Assembly: GCF_028009165.1 (NCBI RefSeq)
Contig: NW_026611618.1
Coordinates: 62,001 to 126,000, forward strand
Direction: 5' to 3'
From: Akanthomyces muscarius
Taxonomy: Eukaryota; Ascomycota; Sordariomycetes; Hypocreales; Cordycipitaceae
Length of the DNA: 64,000 nt
Positions 22,891-35,040 of this stretch are shown here, piece by piece. The position numbers and the translations under genes were made by a program. Every line of letters begins with the position of its first letter. Within the stretch, counting starts at the first letter, position 1. The notes beneath the pieces were generated by a model. It saw nothing but the letters and a program-made list of their open reading frames with translations, searched no databases and was not told the origin of the DNA.

Positions 22891-24620
22891 GGCTTTGGCG
22901 GACTCGGGACTTGACTGGGCGCCGCGCCAAAGCAATGATGATGGCTGTATCGGTGGGGAGGCGGGGAATTCTGCAGCGACACCGGCAGTTGAAGATGCGG
23001 TGTGCTTGTGAGGAGCAGGCCGCGATGGGACGAGTTGAAGGCGATGAGCGTCGTTGTGATTGTCGTGGGATTGCGCTGAAGAAGGAAAAGAGGAAAAAAG
23101 AAGAGAGAGGTCTAGTAATCCTGGAACAAAAGATCTCTGGTGTCGAGGGCGAACAGCCTGTCTTGGCACTGGGGCGCGGGCCCGGCACGGATTGGAATGA
23201 ATTTTGTTTTTTTTTCTCTTGGGGCGGAGAAGATGGAGTGATGGGGCAGGGATGGTGGATACCGCCGCAACGCCAGCCTTCAGCGGGTGGATTCTAGGTA
23301 GGTAGTTTAGGTAGTTAGTGGGCGGGGGTGCGCTGGCCGTACTGGTAGCCTGGAGAGTGGTGACGTGAACGGGACGGGCAAGCTCGGCCAAGCGACTGAA
23401 AGGATGGCAAAAGTTGAGAGTCGATATGTCAAGTAAGGGCAAGGGCCGGCCAGTAGAGGTCACACAGGTGTAACCGGAGGATGATGAGACAGGCGGTGAC
23501 GACAGTGTCGCGAGGGTAGCTAGTAGTACCTAAATATCGAGAAAGAGCAACGTCCCATTTCCGAAACAAATGCAAAGTTAAAAAGAGGGGCAGAAGCCAG
23601 GTAGAAGAATACTGGTAAAAGGGCTGAGGGGACACCGGAGACTTGGTGCTGGTAACCACGAACAACATGGGACGAGAAACGCAAACAAGCTGAAGTTACC
23701 TTGAGGGAGCGCATAGGTTTCTGGTGCGCACAGTCTAGCGCATTTGTGAGGCACCAGAAGCACCACTGGCGGGAGTGCTACAGCGCCGCGCTAGGCCACT
23801 GTACGCTGGCCGTGGCTGGCTGCACAGCGCTGAGAGGAAGCTGCCAGCAGGTACAAGGCCAAAATGGCTTATGGCGAGTACCTACGGAGCACCGGAGCAG
23901 CCAGTGAGGTGAACGGTGGATTAAAGACGAGTTGACCGGCTGGGTTTCCAGATAAACTTAACCAATGTGTCAATTTCGCCTTCGCTACACCTTTGCTGCA
24001 TCTTTGCCAGCGTAGCCCGAAGCCGCATAGATGCGTGACAGCATGCTCTTCCAAGGTTAGGTATCAATGCTCTGTACGCCGAGTTGGGCTGGCGCTCTCG
24101 TACAGTGGAATGGGCCGGTCGACGGTCGGCCGCAGTGGGCAGAAATGCCGATGATGGCCGTATGACTGGCTGCGCATTGATTATCGAGACACTTGCCTTT
24201 GCGCAGGAAGATGCGGCCAGTATTGGTAGTGCTCTGAGCCTCTGACCGGCATCATGGGTACACGGTCTGTCCGGTCAAAGAGTCATGTTGCTAGGTAGCT
24301 GATTCAACATCCTCGCCCATATTAATGTTGATGCCTAGGCTGCAGCGTATGTGCTGTCGTTGCTATCTTACTTGCGTGTTTCCTTTCTACCCAAAACGAG
24401 ATTCTTGTCCGACTTCCTGTTGCCATCCTGCAGCTGCTCATCGGACGATCTGCATGCACCCCATCTTCAGCCCATAGACATGCTGTGGACGATGCAATAA
24501 CGGCCAAGAGTGGAAGTCTAATATTGGACGGGCGGGGCGTTGGAGGTGACCCTCACGACAGCTTTTTAGTAGTACGTTATACACCAATATACACCCGGTA
24601 TTTGTCTTTTCCATACGGCT
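22891..24620. other. intergenic upstream of the ABC transporter
   Basis: The ABC leader is read on the minus strand and is pyrimidine-rich up to about 23,230. TAGGTAGT-type motifs occur at 23,296-23,325. No supported gene; minus-strand frames extending from the ABC exon upstream lack family features. Confidence 0.55.
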
Positions 24621-25258
24621 AAGCCCTTTACTTAAGGCAACTCTCCTCCTACATCAACACCAAATTTTTGAAGTTTGGTGGAGACTAGGGCACACACACA
24701 GGAAGGAATTTGGAGAGTTCGCCTTCCTGCGCATTCCACCTTGCGATAGTAGGGGCGTGATCTGCTACGTCGACGGCAGCGTTTTTCGAGTCTTCGAGAT
24801 AAATTCGACGTGATCTTGCTACGATACGGCAGCGGTATTGGCCTCGAGATACAGCCACGATATCTACCGCGTTAAGGTAGCGTTTCAGCCTACGAGAAGG
24901 TTTCTACAGTACTTATAGGTGGCTCGCAGCTCTATAGGTGGCCTAGGTGCAGACCTCCTAGTTTCTAGGTAACCCTGGGGCAGTTCTATAGGGGGCGTTA
25001 TGGTCACAGCTATAAGGGGCAGCGTTTTTCTTCAGCTTCTTCGAGATAGAAGAGACCTATACATCGTTATAAAGCAGCAGCCCTAAAAGAAGCCACCTTC
25101 TAGGGAAGGAGGTCACTATAAGGGGGTTTTTACCTAGTTTTTACTAGGCTCCCCCCCTTATAGGTTCCTTAGATAGATACAGACATAAAAAGGGTACCTA
25201 CTTACTTTCTATACCCCCTATAGAAGTACTAGATAGGCTAAAAGCCTAGTTAGTATAA
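24620..25258. repeat. degenerate TA-rich repeat of unknown class
   Basis: About 640 bp unlike its flanks: frequent TATAGG, CTATAAGG and CCCCCTATAG strings, poly-C/poly-G tracts (around 25,150), and no open frame. Several internal phrases recur in variant form (for example 'cttcgagata' at about 24,795 and 25,040). It looks like a decayed transposon or satellite-like remnant. No terminal repeats or target duplication were found. Confidence 0.45.
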
Positions 25259-26315
25259 TGATATCATCATCATACTGGTACATTGATGAATCAGCCTGTC
25301 TTGGCTAGCCGTCCAGCGCCCCAGCAGGTTGGTACACAAAAAATCACGCTAGAACATCCGCGGTCGGTTCATGCATGTCGTTGCAGGGGTGTCATTCAAA
25401 TTTCCAAATAGCCGGCAGAAGCGTGCTTGTTGGCATGCAATTGTTTCGGTATGTGCTGCGACAGTGCGATGAGACAGTGCGGGCGGGCGGCCTGGGCGTG
25501 TTGACAGTGGTGGCCTGTCTGCGCTGGGTACGGATACTGTACAAGCCTGTCGCGTCGCTCGTACGATAGCAATGCCTTTCATACTGGTAATAAAGCGTTG
25601 CATCGCAGCAAGGGAGTAAGTATGCTGGCCGATATATATTGAGGTGCCGGAATCTCAACACCTCGGCACATAGCTGCGTCCTATTTCGGAGTAGTAGGTA
25701 GCTACCAGTAACTACCTAGGTATCTACAGCTCATGAGCGCACCGCCTGTAGGGGCGCATGCCTAGTTATGGTGCCAATGCACGCTTTCTTTAGCGGCCTA
25801 ATTCAGCGGATGGGCTGCTAAAAGTAGAACATTCGTTGGCGACCGGTGGCCCACAGCTTGCGACCGTGCTATTGAAGCGGTGGAATAACGGGAACAACAT
25901 TCCAGATTGGACTTTTTCGACTATTGTCGAGCAACTGCTCGGGCTGAATCAAGGCGACGCTTTTTCGTGCAAGCCCTATTGTGTGCACTACGTCAGGCTC
26001 TACGGCAGCAGTGCCTTAACAATGGCCTGGAAACGCACGACATCCCTCATCGTCGTAGCGATGGCTTCATGGGATCTTGTATTCCTCACCTTCCACCTTG
26101 TTTCGGCGAACGGGCTCTTACGCTGGCGACGCCACAATCTCCGCAATCTCGGCGTAGAGACTCTCCGACTTGCACTATTCTGCAAGTCGAATTAGCCATG
26201 CCTACAAGGCTGAATGTAAGTTGCCGGCTGCGCCAAGACTGGGGCTATGGACACTTACGGCTGGCGTGCAAGTCATATTGTGCAATGTAGATGAATTATT
26301 AGACGAAGAACTACA
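25259..26315. other. intergenic, no supported gene
   Basis: Contains a CCTAGGTA-type motif cluster near 25,692-25,725. A 119-codon plus-strand frame at 25,836-26,195 has no recognisable domain and overlaps another frame of the same size, so it is not called. Confidence 0.5.
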
Positions 26316-27570
26316 TCACATGGAGCAGTAGAAAGACAATGCTGAAGCGGTACTAATAGAAATCTGCTCGATAGGCACAATATCCGTCTCGGCAGTGTAC
26401 TTGGCATAGAAATCTCGATAGTCAACTTGTCGTAGTCGTACGTGAGGTATAGATTACGTAGAAAACTGTCAACTTAGGCACCCTGGATGTCTTCCATGTC
26501 TAGATAGCATTTGTCGTCAACGCGCACGTTGAGAAGCTGCCACATTGGAATGGGGAGCTCATAGCCGCCATCAAGTATTACCCCCAATTTGTCGTCATTG
26601 GGCTTGCGGTACTTGCATTTTACCTTGTACCGTCCGTCGAAGCGGTCAATCGTCGTGGGCAGGTCAAAGTACTCCGTCACGTTCCAAAAGATGGGTTCCG
26701 GTCCATACCACCGCGGGCCGCCCGTATCCCAGAGCACCTTCCTGCCGTCGCCCTCATACTCAAAGTCCACGCTCACCTGCCCGGCCGTGCGTAGCGAACT
26801 GCCTGACGTTACCACTTGACCGATAACGCCGCCGCCATCTTTCTCCCGAGGGTCAACCAGTTTGACCGTCTATACGGGGCCCCGGCGCTTGGCCTGGTCG
26901 ATGCCGCCCACTACTAGCTGCCCTAGGACGTTGCCGTCTCCTGGACCTAGGAAGACGCTGTAGGCACGCTTCTTAATGTACCCCGTCTCGTACATTGTCT
27001 GCGTGGACGAACGTGTCGCGTTGCAGTACTGGACAGTGCATAGCAGGCTCAAGCCTGCAAGGGCAGACAAGGGGAGCGATATGTTGCGGTAGTGGCCGAG
27101 GATGTAGCCAAACTACATTACTTCAAAGTTGTTGCCGCCTATGGAGAAACTGTCGCACAGCACACTGCCGAAGCCCTGATTCTAAATGACATTATTGAAA
27201 CCGATATCGACGAGTTTGGACATGCTGGACGTCTTGTTGTCAAATATGCCGGTGCTCTTGCACACGCCCTCCTGGCAGTAGACGTCGTCTGCACAAATTG
27301 TCACTGTTAGCGCTCTGTACCTCGTCTCTTTCTAATTGCAGGGAACAAGGAGCTACCGACAGCGAGACTCGATAGAATGCGTGTTGCTTCCGGTATCGAC
27401 CAGGAGAGTGACTTTCTGCGGCGGCGTTCCGAGCTCAACATCCATGCCGTAGGCGTCATCGTCGTTGATGCGGCGCAACGGGTTCTCGTAGACGCCCTTG
27501 AGCTGCTGGCGGGAAGCTTGCGGCAGCTTGCAAGTATGCCAGCGCCGAGGAGCAGTGTGGCAGAGTGCAT
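26316..27570 (-). pseudogene. decayed aspartic protease (peptidase A1, yapsin/opsB-like)
   Basis: A secretory start (MHSATLLLGAGILA) is followed one frame away by 'YENPLRRINDDDAYGMDVE', LGTPPQKVTLLV and the first catalytic motif DTGS. The body continues with CQEGVCKSTGIFDNKTSS, then GQLVVGGIDQAK, the second catalytic motif in the form VLWDTGG, and 'LGVILDGGYELPIPM'. Near the end are FLRNLYLTYDYDKLTIEIS and, in a shifted frame, YAKYTAETDIVPIE. The frame is broken by a shift after the signal peptide, in-frame stops near 27,180, 27,115 and 26,870, a stop at 26,474-26,476, and a shift near 26,400. Introns could explain at most some breaks. In life the family cleaves proteins at the cell surface. 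This copy should be non-functional. Confidence 0.8.
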
Positions 27571-27993
27571 GCTGTTGAAAAGAGTGTTGCGTGGATATTG
27601 GCGATGCTGGCTCAATGAAAAAGAGATACAGCGAGAGAGTTGACTATATTTTCGTCTTCCGAATCCGTCGCCCAGTTTCAGGGGCTCGAGAATCGGACTT
27701 TGCCAGCCAACTTGCAGTACATTGCCCCATTCGGTGTATACCTAGGTAGGTAGTTACCTGGTCGCGCTGTTGCACCATCACTGCCGTAATAAATGCGGAC
27801 ACTAGGACCGCCTCCTGCTGCAGAGTGCTGTAACATGCCCCAGGTGTTGGTATTTGTAGTGGCCCGACTGGCTTCAACCAAAAACCGAGCGGAGGCGCTA
27901 TTTCGAGCTTTTGAAGGCGACGGCCGAATGCCTCTGTCGCCCCGAGCCAAATGTAAAAACAGCGCTTAGCACGTATATATTTCCTTGTGGTAC
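27571..27993. other. intergenic between protease pseudogene and zinc-cluster gene
   Basis: About 420 bp with a CCTAGGTAGGTA motif near 27,740-27,760. It contains the pseudogene's former promoter and the 3' flank of the adjacent zinc-cluster factor. No gene seen. Confidence 0.5.
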
Positions 27994-30422
27994 TTAGAGT
28001 CGCAGATCGTCATCCTCCCGCTCATTTCCAGTGCGGGAAGATATAGAGTGCGCCTTCTTCGCTGCTAATGCCATAAACTCATTAACAATTTGTCCAAGAT
28101 GTCTCTCCCTTGGATCTTGCAAGGCCGCGTCCCGCACAGCAAACTTGACCGGATACTGTGAGCTGATGTATCTCTGTCGCGATTCAACAGTTTCGCTGTC
28201 TTCTTGCTGTGCTGGAATGTGGGCATCTAGCAAGTTTTTGTCCTGGTCGGACATTTCTTTTGTTACTATTTCAAACAATGCGCGAGGCAAAAAATAATTC
28301 TGGCCTTGGTCGTAGAGGCCAGTTTCTGCAAGAATCAAGGTACTTTTAGCTTCTTGCGATGTGAGAGAATCTTCGTGAGCAGCTGTTGGCGTTATTGCGA
28401 GCGCATTAACTTGCGCAAGGCTCTTGTATACAAGTATCATTAAATTATGAGTCATGTGACCGTCGGGGGTTTCATAACCGTGATGCAGGTAGTATAAGCG
28501 CATGAGAGTCTCGAAGCACATAGAGGAGTGATTTATGCTTTGCTTAATATCGTCCGTTTCGTCACCCAGACCAACTACTAGACTATCGGGTGAGGTGAAG
28601 TCGCCAAGGCTCAGTATAGCAGCGTAGTATGTGAGACTATTGCAACATTTTAGCAAAAGATGCGCTGTACAGCACCTGACAGCTTTGTGGACATACTGCA
28701 AGTTCAGCTCAAATGGGAAGATAATGTTTTCTGGGGCTAACGACTGGGGTAGGAAAAAATGCCAAGTTCCAAGCCTCTCCAAGAAGTCTTTGAGTTCTTT
28801 GGGAGGTAGCGGCTTGCTGCGACCAGCCTCGTTGAAGATGCTGAAGGTTAGCTGATTAAGTATGATACTTAGATCACACTTGGCCTTAAAAAACACAGGA
28901 TGATTCAAAGAATACAACGTGTCATGGAACGGGTATTGAATCCAAGTCTCGCTGTACCACTCGTGGTTCTCAACAGGGTCAGGCAGCGGACTTGCGGGTG
29001 GAGTTTTCACCAACGGCTGGATGCAAAGCAAATGGCACTTCACGCTGTTGGGTTTGTTAGGCCACTTTCTATTATCTCTACCCAGGGGAGACAGCATACC
29101 TGAACCAGAAATACATGCTCCACGCTGTATATGTGTATGCGTGTCTTTCCACATCGGTGATGCAAGTCATGTCAGCATGAGAAGCAAAGGCGTTGAGCTC
29201 ATGAGCCAGCTTCACAGCTCCGTTGCCAAAGCTGATGCCAACTTTGTCCATCGCGTAGAGATTGTGGATCGCACAGAGAACCATCGCTGCCTGAACAGTA
29301 GTGATGCGGCCGTCATTGTGTATCTCAACATCCCAAGCCCTCTTAGCTTCGGCGAAAAATTTGTAGCCAAGCATTTCGGGGTTCCAGAATTCGTAACGTC
29401 CCTTCATCGTACGGCAGCAGTTCTACCAAAAGCACGGGACAATAATTAGCAATTTGTCTATTATGTGCGTATGTTTAGATATGTCAAATCTCACACAAGC
29501 CAGTGCTAGCACGGCATTCACCAACAGCTCGGAGCAGAATGTCGTCGATCCTGACAGCATATCGTCAAGGAATAGGTCTTTATGAAAGAAGCTGAGAAAT
29601 TGATGCTCGTATTGAAAATAGAGCTTCAGAAGCATCCTCAAAAAAACGTCGTCAGCGAGAACAACCGTCCAGCGGGATGGTATCGCCTTATCGAGGCGTG
29701 CGTCGACAATTGAGGCCAATCCGTACGGCTGCGTGTAGGGCGAGCTGTGAGAGGCGTACATATCCGGACTGTGACTGGGCTTGTCTAGTGACATCCGTAC
29801 ACTAGTGGGCGTAGTAAATGCAGTTTCGTATAGCATCGACGTCACGAAGGGATTATTAGCCTTCAAAAGTGACTGCGGCATCTGTTTCCGATATGGAAAT
29901 TCAAACCGCAGCCTCGCTCCAGGTATTGCGTGGGTTTGTATCAGCAGATCACCGTCTTGAATGTGGCGTACAAGGACGTCGGCGGCAGTGCCTTCTCTCA
30001 GGCGCCGGAATATTGCCAACGCCTCGCTTTCGTCTTTGACCTGCAGAGCTTCGACCAGAATGCGGAGCGCATCTCGGGACTTCTCAAGGTCCCTGGCCTT
30101 TCGCTCAAGCTCTTCGTGAATTCTTCTCCGAGCCGTTTGCCTCGATTCGGACGGGCCTGTGCTATAGATGCACTCTCGTCCATTGGCGGCGCAGGGAGTG
30201 CAGTGCGGCCTTGCACCATCGCACTAATATGGCATATTAGATAATTCATCACACAATTGCTATCAAATGCATACATACTCTGGATTTTCGCTGCCTGCAA
30301 TATTCACAAGCTGTAGATACCGCAGATCTTTTGGGTAGAATAGGCACTAGTCGACTTGGTGGGGGTTCGCCGCTTTCACGCGGCAACAGTGGCCGGAGAT
30401 GAGATAGTTCCATCAAATCCAT
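27994..30422 (-). CDS. Zn2Cys6 transcription factor with fungal-specific regulatory domain (copy A)
   Basis: Four exons, 30422-30279, 30223-29495, 29422-29100 and 29044-27994, give 748 residues. Introns of 55, 72 and 55 bp begin GTATGT, GTGAGA and GTATGC and end in AG; the exon lengths sum to whole codons. Splicing of intron 1 assembles an exact CX2CX6CX6CX2CX6C cluster with cysteines at 39, 42, 49, 56, 59 and 66. A helical linker (ARRRIHEELERKARDLEKS) follows and should mediate dimerisation. The regulatory domain begins near 'LFLDDMLSGSTTFCSELLV'. Nuclear DNA-binding regulator; targets unknown. It is transcribed away from a similar gene (31,376-33,897). Both share the intron immediately before the third cysteine and another after the LVNA block, so they are likely paralogues. 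Confidence 0.9.
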
Positions 30423-31375
30423 TGCTTGAACACAAATTGTGAAGAGCACTAAAAAAACTGCTCTCGAATCAGCCCTCAGAACCTGAAAGTTTTGGAGGGT
30501 GTGAGCTCCGTAGCGTGTCTGTTTGGAGTATTGCCGCTGTATACACACCGTGTCCAGGATTTTACTATGCTTGCTTATGGTGAACTTTTGGAAAAAGCCG
30601 ATATAAGAATGGATGCAGATGTGGTTTGGTCTGTTGCATTTCTGGGCAGAAACAGGCCACCAGCCATGACGGTGCTGCGTCTTAACTAGAAAATCTGGGC
30701 GGGCGTTTTACTCCGCATCAGCATTCATCTGCACTGCCGGACAATGGTCCATGGATAACTGGGCTGGCAATGACAGCAATCGAGGCTGTGGGGTATTTAG
30801 TTACAGGGTACAACCAGGACGTGAGAATGAGTCGCCCAATAAGTTCCGGGGGAAAAAAACTCACGAAAAGTCGTTAGGCTAGCTGTACACACAGCATTGG
30901 CGATGTGCGTGTTAGCAGATTCTACACAGCCTGTGGTCCTATTCAGCTGAACCCTTAAATCGCTGGTCGCCTTACCAGCCGCCCAGCCTTAGCTTGTTGC
31001 ACAAGCTACAAGGCACTAGTTAGGCCAAACGGGAAAGCTGAGATCTTGCTGGGGCCGCGTGCTCACTCGTTCAGGATTGCTCTCCACATGATATGCATGC
31101 AACAAGGTATTTCAGCCAATGGCCAGCCATGGGACGAGGTGCGACTAGGCTATGATGGGTTTTGCTAGCGGCCCAATAAAATGCTGACGGAGCGCAACTC
31201 CGTCGTCACTTGTTTCGTCACATTGCGTCGCCCACTTTTTTAGGGTGGTGGTTGAGAGTGTTAATTTTGTATCAAGCTTTCCGTCGTGCTTCCGGTGGGC
31301 GGATCTTACAACGTTCACGACACGTCTCTCGTATGATTCACAACTCTGCCCACATTAGGGAGATTGAAGGCGAAA
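30423..31375. other. shared divergent promoter region of the two zinc-cluster genes
   Basis: 953 bp between the two start codons. The minus-strand frame of copy A stays open a further 42 codons but offers no better start. CGG triplets, the usual half-site of zinc-cluster proteins, are scattered; I found no clear CGG-N-CCG operator I would defend. No gene seen. Confidence 0.55.
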
Positions 31376-33897
31376 ATGGACCGGCGTTACGTTCCCCTTC
31401 TCCCAGCCCTCCGTCCGACTGAGAGCAATCCTGCAGCTCAGGTATCCCTCGGAGCTCCCGTACCGAAGAGACGCCGGATTGGAGTTTCTGTTGCGTGCGA
31501 AACCTGTCGACGCAAAAAAACCCGAGTAGGTCCCACTGCTGTGGCCCCTGTTGCAGGTTATGGCCTTCAGTAAACAGCTGCCTTTTAACCTAGGCTCCCA
31601 GTGTGATGGCCAACGCCCTATATGTACAAACTGCTTGGGTTCATCTAGCCAATGCGCATACAGAGATATATCAGACCTATCCCACGAATCGAGAAACGTC
31701 TTGATTGAAGTCGTGCAAATACTCAACACCATCCCTCCAGCAGACGCTCTACGAACCTTGAGACTTCTGAGTACCGAAACTAATGGACCGATCATTCTTT
31801 CCACGTTGAGAGACGAGGCAAGGCCCCGAAGTGAGCCGCCGACAGCGTCTACATCGGCCGCGACGGAAAATGACATATCTGGACCCCTCGAGTTTGAGCT
31901 ACATAATCCAATAGCATACCCGGCTATACCTCAATTTATTCCTACGGAGTTTGAGAGATCGCCGATGGGTAGCCACACTGAATCGATGACGGAAGATTCA
32001 ATGTCTTCCCTGTGAGTCCATCTCGTAGAGCTTTGTAACATGTGTGTAGATAACTCGCTAAAAGAATGTGATATAGAGATTCTCTGTTCGGAGATGACCC
32101 CTCAACCTCAGACCAACCATACGAGCTAGCCTATGACCTCTCATGCCCCTCCTCAGCCTGGCCGGAGGAACTGAATGGGCTCCATCGACCATCGAACACA
32201 TCACACTTATGTGATAGTCGTCTGCATCAGCTAGATATCCGATATTGGACAGATGTCCGTATAGAGAACGACATGGCTGCCAAATGTATTTCGCTCTACT
32301 TGGAGACCGACCACCCTCTCCTGGGACACTTTGATCCGGATTTGTTCATCTCAGACTTGATTTCGAAAAGGTCGTTGTACTGTTCTCCATTATTGGTCAA
32401 CGCGTTAATGTACTGGGCAAGTGTATGCTACTTCTTACCCTTCATCGTCCTTGTACCCTGCTCTGACTGGCTATTTAGCAAATGTACAGTTGTATCGACT
32501 CCCGAACAAATGAGCTTGCCATGGGTTTCTGTAAAGAAGCGGAAAGGCTATGGAATATTGAACGTGCTAATGGTCGTGACTCTGTTCTAAACGCTGCGGC
32601 TGCGGAGTTTCTATGTCTCGGCTACCTTGGCCAGGGAAGAAACCATGCTCTTCTAACATACGCATCGGAGGCGTCGGATATGGGCGTGCGCATGGGGTTA
32701 TTCGGGATCGACGGAGATGATGATTCGCCAGAGACTGATGTTATCGCCGATATAGACGATGATGCTACGAGGGCGCGAATGTATGCTGCGTGGGGCATCT
32801 TTAACTGGATCACGTTGAGTCACCCGCTCACAGTCCCCTACTACCTGAAATGTTTGCTAACTTTAGTCCTCGCTGACAGGATCATGTCGTTATTTTATCG
32901 CCAGCCGGGTTTAAGCAGCCTGAGTGGTCTGAAATATCCACCGCGCATTGCAATCCCAGAGCCCAAACCATCAAATGATGCATCTTCTACAACTTCTACG
33001 AGTGAACTCAAGTCGCCGACGCCGAACTATATGGGTGATACTTTCCCTCATATTTGTCGCTTCTGGTGCATTGTGCACGAAGTCAGTTTGGCGTACTGCG
33101 TTGACGACAAGCTGCCTCTAGACTTTAGCAGCAGATTTGTCTTCGCAGAGTTCAAGTTTCGTGAGCTCCTCGCTTGGAGCAATAATCTGCCCTCGCGCCT
33201 TTACCAGGGACAGCAGAATCCGCATCATGTACAAATCCTGCAGTAAGTACTCGGGACTACGGATCCCAGGCTATTGGATCTACTCGCCGATTCGCAGCTA
33301 AGCCCAAACAACAGTCTTTGGTTCCATGCAGTGATTCTGGACATCTTTCGTCCTCATACCCAGATACCGCCAGGCGAAAGACAACGATTTCGGACGTTCT
33401 CGGATAGAACAATTACACCTGATACGGTCTGTGAGGCATCAGTCGCGCAGCTTAAACATCTCATTTCCAACTATCGTCTCAATTACACATCGTCAGGTTA
33501 CACGATTCTTTGGCACACTGCCTTGATTTATGTAATCAATGCTATTCTGAGTGGCAATAAGGTTAAAAATTGGTACTCTGATCTTTTAATCTGCATTTAT
33601 GCCTATGAAAGCCTTGGTCGGTCCTGGCGTGTGGCCACATGCATCGTCAAAGGGCTTCTATCTTTGGCCATGGAAAAAAGCGACATGTCGAGTCGAACGG
33701 CGCGTCGGATTTTGAATGACCTTAAGAAACGTCATCCTGGCCGATTCTTGGGGCCAATTCGCGCAACTTTCATGGCAGATCTCAATCTGGCACTCTCGGA
33801 GCCAAACTCTGCCACGGTAGAACGACTTGCCGAGCAATTTGAAGACAACGTCTTGTTGAAAGACTATACAACGTCGTTTGATGCTGGTGTTGAATAG
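31376..33897 (+). CDS. Zn2Cys6 transcription factor with fungal-specific regulatory domain (copy B)
   Basis: Five exons, 31376-31525, 31602-32011, 32077-32422, 32479-33242 and 33315-33897, give 750 residues. The introns (76, 65, 56, 72 bp) start GTAGGT, GTGAGT, GTATGC and GTAAGT. The first assembles CX2CX6CX6CX2CX6C with cysteines at 41, 44, 51, 58, 61 and 68, preceded by a basic PKRRRIG. The regulatory domain carries LFISDLISKRSLYCSPLLV, then 'ANGRDSVLNAAAAEFLCLG' and ILHLWFHAVILDIFRPH, the last created by splicing intron 4. A further 48-bp intron at 32,819-32,866 is possible: it is in phase, has a GCTAACTTTAG 3' end, but a poor GTCACC donor; it would remove 16 residues. Same architecture, size and two intron positions as copy A on the other side of the shared promoter. 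Confidence 0.9.
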
Positions 33898-35040
33898 CAG
33901 GAAAAGAAAGCTAGGGATCGATAGCATGCATTTAGCGAATCAATTCTTTCGACGTCATTGGCAATATTCAGATACTTTTTTTTTTTTGGAAGGCCTTAGC
34001 AAATACTTGCGTGCGCCCTTCCGCTCGCTTGCATCGTATCCTGCGCAGTTGGCTTTTGTGCGACAGTATACTCTTGGTTGGGGCACTAACCAGCCATTGT
34101 GCCTCGTTTTCCTCCACCGATTCTTTTTTTCGATGACTCCATAGCTGCTTTTAATTGAATAGATAGTCTTTGACAAGTCGATGACAACGGCGCAACCCCT
34201 GTCGATGAAAAATGCGGCCACTGCTGAGGCTTGTCTTAATGAACGTTTCATGTTGAAGCCCGGAGTACGGAGGCCGGGGTTCAGTTGGCTTAGGCCGTGC
34301 AGCTTCTCAGCCTTCCAGCGAATAGACTGCTTTGGAGTGCCTACACTAACCAGCCTAGCCAGCCAATCGGACTCCCGTTGTCAGTGCAAGCCTCTGGACA
34401 CTCGGCCCCATTTTCAATCACTAGGACTCGCTTTTTAGTACGTTTGCCCCGACGATAATTCTATGGCGAATCAAACAGCCACGAACAAAAGCTACTCGGA
34501 TTGTTACAACTAGTCTGGCAAATAGTTCTATAAGCTTCGTAGGAGGTGATCTACTTCGCGTCTTTCAGAACCTCGCCCAGTTGTTCCTTGCAGGTTAATA
34601 TGATTGGGCTTTTGTAGTGCTAGAACTTTGATGGACATTTGGCCTTGTGAGACTTTGTGACGGCGAAAACCCCTTTCTGGTACGCTGTCTCACTGGCCAG
34701 CCCTCTTGAAAGTGACCTCACCAACGGCTTGTGGCATGTTAAAGATGAGTTTCCTTGGAAGTGGTGGCGTCATTGAAGTAAGTCATCTGACTTTTTGTAC
34801 CTCGCGAAGTGCGGCCCATCCCACAACTTTCGCTCAAAATGGACGAAGCGTGCCTTACGCGTTTAGCACGTCACGTCGTATCATCAAAGAGTAGCAGAAT
34901 CACAGGCTTTACTAGGCAATCTGAGTCAGTATCGCTGCCATCCATCTGCGTATCAATTCCTTTAGTCCTCTTGACAAACGCAACTTGCGGGCTATCATCG
35001 CCAGTCAGGCTCTCTGGGTAAAGCCATATAACTTTTTTTC
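33898..35040. other. intergenic between zinc-cluster copy B and EBP-like gene
   Basis: About 1.1 kb. A 12-nt T run near 33,977 may belong to the 3' UTR of copy B. A T-rich tract directly precedes the EBP-like start. No supported gene. Confidence 0.55.

Noticed and set aside
22519..23463. 314-codon minus-strand frame overlapping the ABC transporter start
   Set aside because: Only its part at 22820-22890 is the real exon 1; the rest is leader or intron read-through. Splicing at 22,819/22,707 gives the family N-terminus.
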